DNA from: Glandiceps talaboti
Lineage: Eukaryota > Hemichordata > Enteropneusta > Spengelidae
DNA: 48,500 nt
Assembly: GCF_964340395.1 (NCBI RefSeq)
Contig: NC_135560.1
Coordinates: 12,631,598-12,680,097, forward strand
Reading direction: 5' to 3'
Shown here: positions 33,801 through 44,000 of the stretch, piece by piece
Layout of the letters: each line of letters starts with the position of its first letter
How positions within the stretch are numbered: position 1 is the first letter of the stretch
Notes under the pieces: generated by a model
The model's input: the letters and a program-made list of their open reading frames with translations, nothing else
What the model was told of the DNA's origin: nothing
The model's database searches: none
Translations under genes and position numbers: made by a program

Positions 33801-35420
33801 GTCGTTGTGTCTTGAAGTAAACGGAGGACTTTGTTGACTCTGCTGCTGTTGAATACAAGCACCTTTATTTTTATCTTTCCAATCCAGATTCACCCTTCTT
33901 TTTGGTGTTCTCCACCACTGCTTGTCTTTACTTTGTCTGACACGAGTTGCCTTGTCAGGAGAAAGTATTCTTTTCTGATAATCTTTTGTCTGGTTTTCAG
34001 GTGAAACATGATTGTTGTATCTTCCCTGTTGTTGTTGTTCATATGTAGTCTTTTTAAGTGCTTGTTGAGGATATTTTTGTCTATCAGAACTGGAGCTTTG
34101 TGTAGGGGACGCCGAATTCTTTGGGTTCTTGGTGGCGCTATTTGCTTGTCCTGCATCTGTGTTTTTACTAGCAGACTTGGGTAAAGTTTTCTTTAGTTGA
34201 ATGACAGAACCACCCTTACCTTTATTACCATAATTATGATTTCTGTCACTAGAATGATGATTTTTCGTAATTCTCTCCTTTTCTAATTTTTTCCTTCTGC
34301 TGCACTCAATGGCATAATATTTGTTTTCAGGTACTGGTGGAGCTGGTTGCTTGAATCGATTTACTACCGATGGTGGTTTAGTTTTGTTCTCTGACAAATC
34401 CCTTCTTGTACTTTTCATCTTGCCTATAACAGGAATTTCTTCACTTTTATCAGACATAGCCATGTTGACTTGAACTTCTTTTGGTGGAATACAGCCATAG
34501 TTATACCTCATTTGATTATTGGTATTTCTGTCATTCATGTTAACGTCTCTGGAATCAGCTTGTGGGAGGTCACTAGACTGTATTAGGGAGGACTCTCCTC
34601 TTTCTTGAGTTGCTAGGAAACCATTCTTTTCGTGCTCATCTTCATCAGTATCAGGACCTTCTAATGGCGGCATATCAGAGTAATCATAGTCATTGGTGTC
34701 CATCATGTCTACCCTACCAGCAATGTCATGGTTCACATCACTATGTTGAAGACATGTTTTTATCTCTCGCTGAAGATGATCATGTCTGGACAAACCGTCC
34801 ACTGTTGAACCCTTAGCATAATCATCTACATGCTTAGGAGATTTCTGGGATGTTTCAGGTCCCTCTAGAGGTGGAATATCATTGTTAACATCCAGAAAAG
34901 AACTATAATTGTTGTCTTCTTCCTCAAGTAAAGGAATCTTTCCTGGATTATATTCTCCAAGAGGTGGCATGTCTGAAAGATCATCTACTGTCTTAGAATC
35001 ACAAACAAAGTCACTGGAAAGTCCATGTGTTATTTGCCTCTCTGAATTGATACTACAAAACTCAGTTATACTTTCACTGCCATGCTCCTCAATACTTGGG
35101 CCATCTATCGGTGGCATGTCTGAAAATTCATCTTCAAAGCTTGAACATCCTTTCTCAAGTACACCACTAGGTTCAGTATTGTTACTATGGTTGAAGTTTT
35201 TCTTGAAGGGTGACAACTTAGGACTGATGGTTGGCGCAGACATAGCTACCACATGATTATGAATCATTTTATTTTGTGAATCTGGAGACACAATGGCCTT
35301 TGGAACTGATTCAGTACTTCCATCATACTCAGATTCTGTGTTTTCCTGTAGGAATTGTTTGTTCAGGCTTTCCCCTTGAGCTGACTCTGGAAACCAGATC
35401 TCAACTTCAACAATGCATGA
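30825..35420 (-). CDS. LOTUS-RRM-Tudor terminal exon: 1531-residue disordered tail
   Basis: The acceptor is TATCTTTACAG. After the last Tudor strands the tail is almost entirely low complexity: four copies of a D(M/I)PP motif (residues 651-806), a Lys/Gln/Asn/Ser-rich stretch with SP and TP sites (about 880-1180), two larger repeats containing ETFIDLLVSNA (DNA 32180-32880), about twenty short SEIES(V)SP-type repeats (31563-32165), a poly-Gly run of about 15 (31482-31526), and a hydrophobic Pro/Val segment before DYELD and TGA at 30827-30825. The open frame over 4.6 kb, joined in phase to conserved domains, makes it real. No catalytic domain is visible. Confidence 0.92.
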   Translation of the reverse strand, partial: SCIVEVEIWFPESAQGESLNKQFLQENTESEYDGSTESVPKAIVSPDSQNKMIHNHVVAMSAPTISPKLSPFKKNFNHSNNTEPSGVLEKGCSSFEDEFSDMPPIDGPSIEEHGSESITEFCSINSERQITHGLSSDFVCDSKTVDDLSDMPPLGEYNPGKIPLLEEEDNNYSSFLDVNNDIPPLEGPETSQKSPKHVDDYAKGSTVDGLSRHDHLQREIKTCLQHSDVNHDIAGRVDMMDTNDYDYSDMPPLEGPDTDEDEHEKNGFLATQERGESSLIQSSDLPQADSRDVNMNDRNTNNQMRYNYGCIPPKEVQVNMAMSDKSEEIPVIGKMKSTRRDLSENKTKPPSVVNRFKQPAPPVPENKYYAIECSRRKKLEKERITKNHHSSDRNHNYGNKGKGGSVIQLKKTLPKSASKNTDAGQANSATKNPKNSASPTQSSSSDRQKYPQQALKKTTYEQQQQGRYNNHVSPENQTKDYQKRILSPDKATRVRQSKDKQWWRTPKRRVNLDWKDKNKGACIQQQQSQQSPPFTSRHNDKEQQNGSQSHVQDKSKQISPSLSPKNDTLQDRLSSPCEEESRQQNTSMSPVYDQRKVSTTSQAEKQLGSALSRKTDTEKRSPSLLLPCELSLTLPQVEEKEYTASLPSREDYKEQISPSLPQQEQGLTLELSVDEQKQWCQYEISPSIITTKQNVYRVSKEESYESVGLSSQETLVKETCLTADDKICRLQTNTENHTSTEKEKTCWVDQENHDTVGDESVLADAEVGRKTEKTFTSPLQLDIKVHGDCSCSQNDISLEDEGQNQLADDLNIQSKTAVFADEPFVNRFASSQSLLIIASALQDLRNERCQPSTETAETLDDQSGEKAGKGIEDAAETFEAMSVCSTERDQTSEDLLGETVGEGNKDTVETFEAMSVCITERDKTLEDLSEDMVGKGNKDTRLTTTTETFIDLLVSNAFLSAFGHAGTRVDQGGVLDQGEAMSVCSTERDKTVEDLSGKIVGKGNKGTAETSEDISEPGTETVEILEDLSEDMVGKGNKVTELTSTTETFIDLLVSNACLSAFESINGHAETLVDQRGVLEPGKSVSQESEIESVSQASEIERASPASESELGSSSSEIESVSPSTENESSSPVSEIEMGSPTSEIKIDIPVFKNKSNSPVSEIEVGSSSSEIESVSPSTENESGSPASESSNSASEIESVNPSCENEFGTPSTENESSSPTSENESVSPLSDMESLSPISGIESLSSASEVGSVGPASKIEAVSPVSKIKSVNEASMNESVSMASESTKSLVIDSSEEGGGGGGGGGGGGGGGKDLIRKDVNSGSTAVPEDSRYLMSSTTNQASLDPMISKENVCCSKSGEMETNMIDANTEEVVDSLIPLPRIQNPVTTNVSPVVDIPVHKDLSPVIKLPEEIKNDSVLAAITTMPGIPGGSGIIADDPKDTTPTSANNLKCVSLPNNSRTVVSFSDSNKDEISKLKMESTQVDSSEHEVLTKSTVTLNCTGEASDADGVNGNSLIMKNITMTVTDYELD

Positions 35421-37975
35421 CTGTAAAGATACAGAATCGGATACATAATATTGAATTACAACCTTTCGAATGAGCTGCATCAGTTTTTTACAATCATGTT
35501 TCCCGAATCAGGTGATGAACATGTTTAAGGATAAAGAATTAGAACCCTTGTTGTGAAACAAGATCTAATGATTACCAGATTAAACATGGTTAAGCCTGCT
35601 CTGTACATGTACAACCATGTTTCAAATGTATAAAACACGGCAACACAACTATAGCCAAATTTCAGTCCTAAGATAGGCATACACATGACAAAACAGCAAA
35701 AGCTATACACATTAGCCATTTGATTCATTGGAGACATCTGTTCACATTGCTATGGGCTACCAAATCAACCTAATCACTGTGCTAAAAATCGAATTATCTT
35801 CAAGTTACTTTGAACCACTCTACAGAATGATGTCCGAAAACAAATTCTATTCACACTATTCCAGGTCTCTCAGTATATTCATACCAATCTTACCTTTACA
35901 ATACTCTGCCTTTCAGCAATGACCAATCCATTTTCAATCAAATCTTTCAACTTTTTCTCATTCTTATATCCAGTTTCATTGACTCCTATGGAAAACAAGA
36001 AAAAAAAATGAAAAAAATTGGACATGGCACTGAAATACAAAGCATGCTCCAACAATTGTATCAAATTTATATTTCATGTGAAGATGGCAGAGTCAAACTC
36101 TGAACCTCCGTGATTCAAAAGTTACATCCCTTTACAGCCATCTTCCTTATTGAAAACTGGGTGACACTTCATCACCTACCCTTTAGTTTGAATGGTACAG
36201 CCTATGGTGGAAGTTCCACCAATGGTCAGAATAATTGGATGGTGATGTCTATTTCATTGTAATAAGGGTGATAGTTTATAACCTACCCTATAGTTTGAAT
36301 GGTACAGACTGAAGTGGAAGTTCCCACCCATGGTCAGAGTAGGTTGGCTGGTGATATCTATTTCATTGTAATAAGGGTGATAGTGACCTACCCTTTAGTT
36401 TGAATGGTACAGCCTGTGGGGGTAGTTCCCACCAATCGTCTACCAGTGGAATGACCTCAGTGATGGCCTTAACAGCAATGTTACCATAATCCACAAAGAA
36501 TACCTTAACTGTGTTGTATGGTAACCACTGCTGTACCCAGCCTCTGTAGAAAGGAATTGAATTATAAGAAATGTATACATGACACAACATGTAAAACATT
36601 GGGACTAACATTCAAATCATGGAAGGAAGCACTATTATAACAATGTCATTTGAAATTGCTGATACAGCTGGTGAAATTGAATTCATAGTGAGCGGTCATT
36701 TCTTACCTGCACCATTCGCCTTCAAATGAGGCCATACATTTACACTGGTTCACAGTGAGTGCACATTTCTGAGTTAGACTTTGCAATGTCACCATCAATT
36801 CTTGCAGTTTGGCTATGTTGGATGTCTGTCAAGAAAAAGCAACTGAATTTCAAAACTGACAGAAGTAGCAATATTTTTGCTCATTACTGAAATGTTTCTG
36901 TTTTGTTCTGTAAATTAATTTACTATTGGTTTTATACCTCAAGTACTTTGAAAGCATCTGTTTACCACCCAGTAGTCAAACACTGCATATAGTTTAAAAG
37001 CATATGACTTTAGTATCTGGTCTGTACCTGAATATCAATTTGAACATAGTACACAAATATTGTACTAGGTAAACATGAAATGGAAGTGCTAAAGCAAACT
37101 AAAGCACCTAGTAATTGTTATAAGGATAACACTGGTAACCTGCTGACAATATTTTTTAAACAAGTCTTCTGCGTTCGAAGACATGCCTCCCCACCCCCAC
37201 CACACAACATGCATTGTAAAATAAATAATAAATATTATCAGAATGATTACCCATATAATACTAGTGTAGACAATTTGAATGGGGACCCCTATTAACAAAA
37301 CTTTGAAGTTGAAATTGAGTCATGGGTGTCAAAGATATGGCCATCCACAGACGGACATAGGTCATTCCTATAGTCCCCTCCAGGCTCTGCCCATTAGGGG
37401 CTAATAATGAAGTGAACCAGACGATAAAATGTAGCAGTGATAGTAAGATTTTGTCAAGCCAGACAGCATTTAGTTTCAGATTTAAATGATTTTAATTGTA
37501 TTTTGTTTGTTTTTATACAAATGTCATTACACATGTATTGATGAAAAGTGGACTTGTAGCATATACAGAATATTTCTGAACTTTGAACATGCATCTCTTA
37601 AACGTATTGACGTTCTGATTAAACCTTAACAAATATGAGATGACTATTTTGTAAGTACACATACATCATTAAAGTGAACAACTTGACCCCAGAAGTGTGC
37701 ACCATCACATATCTCTGTCACAGCTATCCGGAAACTTTGTGGAAGTCTATTGATAACAGCTTCAGCGCTCAATTGACAACAGTCTTGTAACATCTTGGAG
37801 TATAAGTCAGATATCATCATTGGTGGACATGTCGTAATAACTGGCTTTGCAGCACTTACTGGTACTGTTTTTGTTTGTATGAGGGGTGCACCACTACAAC
37901 CGACATTTGATACCTCTAAAAAAATAAAATTCAGAATTACATTCACCAACATTTCCAACTCATGAAATTCAAGAA

Positions 37976-38041
<66 letters not shown>

Positions 38042-41000
38042 TGAATGCTGTAGTATTTCTTCCAACATGTGAAGTTTGAAAGTTACCATCAACTTACCTT
38101 TTGCAATTGTCACTGATTTTGTAATAGGATTTGGCTGCTCAACAGCTATACGCATTCCCTTGTATTTTGAATGATTGAGTTCTAGGATAGCTCTGTCCAT
38201 GTTGGCTTTTGTACTCACAACCACAAATGCATACCTTCAAAAGTGACAAAATTCACAACTTTAGAACATTCTATTCAGCACAGTGTAGCTGACTATCCAT
38301 CTAAAGGAAGTCTAACAAAATATTAAAGTTTTCAAAGTTTCAATTCTTTGATTTACACCACTAAATACTGGATATTTGTGACCTCCAATCTTTGCCTGTG
38401 TGACTGTAACACCAACCGCAACATTATATATTATTTGTAGTGTCTTGCATATTGAAGAACAGATGGCATCGAGTCTCAACCCATCCTTAATATTTTGACT
38501 AAAATGGACAATTATCTAAGTTACTGCTAACATATAAAGTCAGAAATATTTGATGGAAAGAACATTCATACACAGTGATATGAACAAGAGAGAAAAAAAG
38601 CCGCCAAGCCATGGCTGTGGGTGAACCTCCTGATTACACACGCACAATGCTTTAGCTGTACATATACTGAACTAAGCAGTTTTTATCTACCAGGCTCAAA
38701 ATAATGGAAATTTTGTTGTCCAAATTAGAAAGTACTTGTCCACAAAGTGATATTTTTGTCAGTATTTTATTAACATGTATTCCCTTTTGATAAGTCTTTG
38801 TCAGCAAATGAGTTGACATAACCTTACCCCCAGGTTGAGTAAATTCAGGAAATCTAAGCAGACTAATCATTCTTTTTTATCCTTCATTTTGAAAGTTTCT
38901 AAGGTATGAGAAATTCTACTTGTCCATTGGGACAAGTACTTCCTAAAAACCCTTGCCCAACACTTCAAATCATTTTGCGGGTCAGGTAAAACGGCTTTAT
39001 TTTGAGCCCTGATCTAAGTCTAGATGGAAGCAAGACATGTACATTTGTAGTTATAATCATTGGATAAAACAATAAAGTTGTTACCATTTCTTTGGAATTA
39101 AAGGTTCAAACACTTTGGCTGTAACTGGACCATATGGTTGAAAAAGTTGAAGTAGCTCCGTCTATCAAACAAGAAATTTGAATATTAATCGTCAATATTA
39201 CATGCACAAAATAGTTGTCATTCACTGGTTGACTTTGACCATACTGATAATTTTGTAAAAAACACCATACTGATAATTTTGTAAAAGAACCCAAAAATAT
39301 CAAATTCAATCTTTTCGACAATGAACCTTTTTCATCACTTTTGGTATGAGTCACATATACTGATTGACTGTTGTTGTATGATCAGTATATTTATATACTG
39401 CATATACAATGGCTGTTGAGGGACATGGGCAAAATTCAACCACTATTTTTTTTTCTACATTTTAACTACTATTATTATTATTAAAACCCATTTTACATCA
39501 TATTCATGTTGATTTTTGCCTTGAAAGGAGTAGACAGTATCAATATAAAAAAATACCAATAATTACGTTAACCAGTGGTCAATATTATCCATATGCAATA
39601 CAGAAACTGATTGATTGCCGTTGATGGTGCTGAGTTTTGGGTGCAGACCCAACAATCAATTTGATTTGATTAATCATGTATACAGCTATAAATACATTTT
39701 CCCATAAGTGATGCAATACTGTTCAGGGTGTGCAATATTATGAGTACTGTACGTTATGGTACCTAACAAAACACTTCAGTTGCAACAAGTGCAGCTTTAA
39801 ATTCTTACTTCATTTCATCTAAAAAGTCAATGGAAATGTAGCCCTGGCTACATACGTACATGTGCATCTCTTTTAAAAGTAATATCATAGTAATAACTGA
39901 TTCTGATAATATGAAAAGTTAACAAACCTTCACTGTTCCTGGAGGTAGCTGTCCAACAAAAAGTTTATAGGTTCTTCCATCGTCTGTATTCAACTTTGTA
40001 CTCTTTGACACTTGAGAAAGCCCACTTACAGAGGGGCTTGTGTCATCTGTTTAAAACAGAAAATCAATCAATCAAAATCTGGAAATCAATAATATTCGGC
40101 AATCTTTAGTGAAATGTCTTTCTTTTCTTTAAGAGAACATTTACAAATAAGAATATTCACTATCAAAAAATTCTCTTTTTAAATCGCCAAAGTAGGGATA
40201 TAAGATGAACAACAACTCTGACCTTGATTTGAACTCTGCTGTGAGGTGACACTGGATGTTTCTTCAACATCATTGTTCTTCATTGGTGTTTTTTTTCGAT
40301 CTGCCAATTTTTCATTAGCTGCTACCGCTTTCAACTGACAGCCATCTGATAATGTTTTACCATGCAGACTTAGAATGACCTTCTGAGCTTTGTGCATGTC
40401 CCTATATCGGATGAATGCAAGGCTGACGACAAAAAATATCAGGGAGAATTCACATTTTCAGTATAGACCATGAGCTTTATTGACATGCAGATGACAAATG
40501 AAAATAATCAACAAAATAATGTAGCTGCACTCCGGGAAAAAAGACAGATTTTGATGACACCTAGATATCATTAAAAATGCAGGATATATATGCATGTTTT
40601 AAATATGAAATGCAAGTGTTGGCATCTGACTTTGCTGTTTCTATCTGTGTCTGTCTGTCTGTCTGTCTCTCTGTCTGTCTCTCTGTCTGTCTCTCTGTCT
40701 CTTTCTCTGTATATCTCTTAGTCTGTGTCTCTGTCTCTCTTTCTGTTCAAATCATAAAATCAAAGCAAACATCTTGTAGTGACTAAACACTGAATGATTT
40801 AGTTATTCAGGAATATCACAAGAACAATCAAGCTTTGCTTTTGGAGATATGATGTTCAAATGGTTTGCAAGATATGTCACCTGGAACCTTCAATTTGCCA
40901 GTTCCTGCATTGTCACTGCCATTTGTTTCAGAATGGCCGAAGTCTTTTGGGAATGACTTGAACCATTATTGTGTCCCAGTCTGCCTAGCTGCATAATTGG

Positions 41001-44000
41001 GGCCTCGAGAAAGATAGAAGTTACTATGAGCAGGATTTAGCACTCTACTCTTAAAATGGCAGCAAATAGGGAATGCTAGTTAATCAAGGAAGTGTACAGT
41101 GCCATTTGTGCCATTATGGGTCCATGCCTGGGGTAATATTTGTACAGCACCATGTGTAGGAAAGTGCTATGTAACAATATGCATTATTACATTATTACTG
41201 ATAAAAAAACATATTTATGCTCGGGGTCAGGCCTTCTGGTAATATGAAGAAAAAAAACCCCCAAAAAACAATTGTATTATTTATGCAACAACAAGAAACA
41301 AATTTGTTCATACCTTTTGTAATTGCTTATCTCACATGCTTCTGAAACCTCTTTCACCATAGATGAAATTTCCTGCAAAAAATTATAAACAAGATTACAC
41401 AAAGGACATTATTTTTTGCTAAAAACTTGTCCACTGAATACCACTTTAATATAGAAGAGATTTACTTTATTTCACATATGAAAACATATTGATTCTAAAA
41501 TAACGCCTCAAAGTATTATGTTCCTCCTTCAACTTTTATACCATAAGTATTCTATGTATGATTTTGCCTTAAAAAAAGAAGTATTTTTCACAAAATGTGA
41601 CACCAAATGATAGGAAGTTTTTACACAAACCTCAAGTCTTCTCTCATTCATGGGATGTATACAGACAGAGTAGAGTCCTTTCATATTGGGAACCATTTCA
41701 TGGTCTTTTGTTGAATTGGTAGGTTTCACATTTCTTCCTCTGTTAGTTTTAGATCTTGACTTTGGTTCACCTATAAAATAATGAATCCTGGTTAAAGCTA
41801 TAGCATCCTGAACTAGAGAGCCAATAGGGAAGCCTTCTGTAACTCTGGAAAAAGTACTAATGTTGCTAGAGCAGTAGAGGCACACGAGTATGTTGTAACT
41901 CATGTTTTTGCTGCCCTATGTGTATGTGTACTGTACAATCCATTTGGATCTACACTACAGAATATCACAGGCAGGATGTATATGCAGAATTTTATATACT
42001 TGATGAAAATATGAAATAAATGTCGTCGTTATATGTGCATGTGTGTGAGTGTGTGTGTGTGTGGGGGGGGGAGTGGGTTGGTGGGTGGGTGTGTATGTCA
42101 CGTGTGGTAAATCTTAACTTATTTCCAAATTATCCTTACCGTCGTTTTCAGATGGGTACTGAGCTTTAACATGAGTTGGTGTCATAAACACTGTGTTGTC
42201 TCCAATACCATACAGTCTTGTTTGGCCAGTCTTTTCTGATCTCTCTATCCTGGTTGATCAACACATGACAAATTAAACTATGCGAGATAATGGCAGCACC
42301 TTTCTTTTAAAAAGAATATATCAAGTTTTTGTGTGCAATTTTATCAAAAATTTCTCAATATTACTGGGACTGACTCACTGGAGTTTGCAGGGAAGTTTAG
42401 ATTTCGCAAACCTGTTGTGACATTGTTTTGTTATAGTTTCACATATGGGTAATTCGCATCTGACACAACACCCTCATACATTCACCATCAATATTTAGAA
42501 TAATATTTCAGTATTTCTGTGTGACAGTGAAGTTTACGTCATTGGTTCAATTCTTTGATTTTTTTCTCATATGCACGTTTTTGTTGTCTAAAAGAATACA
42601 TATCAAAGAATATATAGTCATATAATAATTACATATATACAAATATAACATGTTTTGTTTGCCCAAATTTCAAAATCTTCCTAGTTCGATGGTTACAAAC
42701 AATAGCACCACAAGTAACTATGTACTATGTAATACTGATATTGATACTGTAGTCACACATATTTTGGTGCCAGATTTATTTTAGCTGAATATGTGCAAAA
42801 TTTTTTCCTATGGAAATAAGTCCCGCCACCGTAGTACTTATGTACATTCTGCATATTTCTCTATACTCATCTGTTGTGAAAGATGTAAACAGTAGCACTG
42901 AGCATGGCGAACTGACAGGATTTCTTTACATGTACAGTGGAAAATCAAATTAACGTGTGCCTGGCATGCCCTAGTCTGAATTATCCAGTTGTTGGTCCAC
43001 TTATGTAACCACTCACTACACATACAAGTAAACAACAACAAATCTTTCTGGCTAGATGTGTTCTAAATTACCATTTCACCAAATTTTTCATGTGTCAAAA
43101 ATAAAATATGTTAAAACTTTATAGTACTTCAATAATACTGGAGATCTATAGATGGTAACAAGTACAGGACATGGTGAATATCTTTATCACTAAAAGATCA
43201 CTTTTGAGTCTTTATTAGGTTGTCAGGGAAACCGTTTGTCTATGGTCACTTTGTTGTCACTACTGCACCAAAGTATTGACAATGACAACTTATGAAATGA
43301 CGGGGAAATCCACAGTAGGTGTTCGAGCAAGTATGCATATCTAACCAATCAAAGTTTTTGTGAAGGCCTCCATGAACCAGTTAAAATCTCCTCAGCTTTC
43401 TGAGGATTGTAACTTGGATTGTGTTGTTACACTTATCTTATACAGATATGACTATACAGAAAATTATACAATGCACGAGCCAAGTTGAACAAAAAATATG
43501 GAATATATACTCTGGTCGTTCCATGTCATGACAACACGTGTCCATGATATGACAACATGTGTCTATGTCACTGGTTCTGCTGTATTTGAAACATGAATGA
43601 AATCGTTCAAACTTGCCATTACTTTCCTTGATTTTTCTTTGATATTATTAGTGGCGCTGGTATACTATAATTATGTTATTCTCCAATATTTTTCTACATT
43701 CTGCCAGAAAATACTTGTGACCTAAGGGTTACCACTACTTGTCTAGCAACTGGAAGCAACAAAAGCCTCTAAGGTCACCCATAGTTTCCTTGGTTAAACA
43801 AAGAAAAATATTGGGGAATAAAATCTATGCATCTTGGTGGTCAAGTTCTCCTGCAAACAATACCCGTTAAGTGTTCGAAGGGCTTGCAAACTTACTGTAA
43901 CTACACAAAAAGTTAAACACTGTCTTACCTGACAATATCTGGCATACTTTGCACAAATTCACGCAAAGTACGAAATCCCATGTCTGTATACATGAGTGGC

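Noticed and set aside
34909-35256. Plus-strand frame of 115 residues
   Set aside because: Antisense shadow of the terminal exon of the minus-strand gene.
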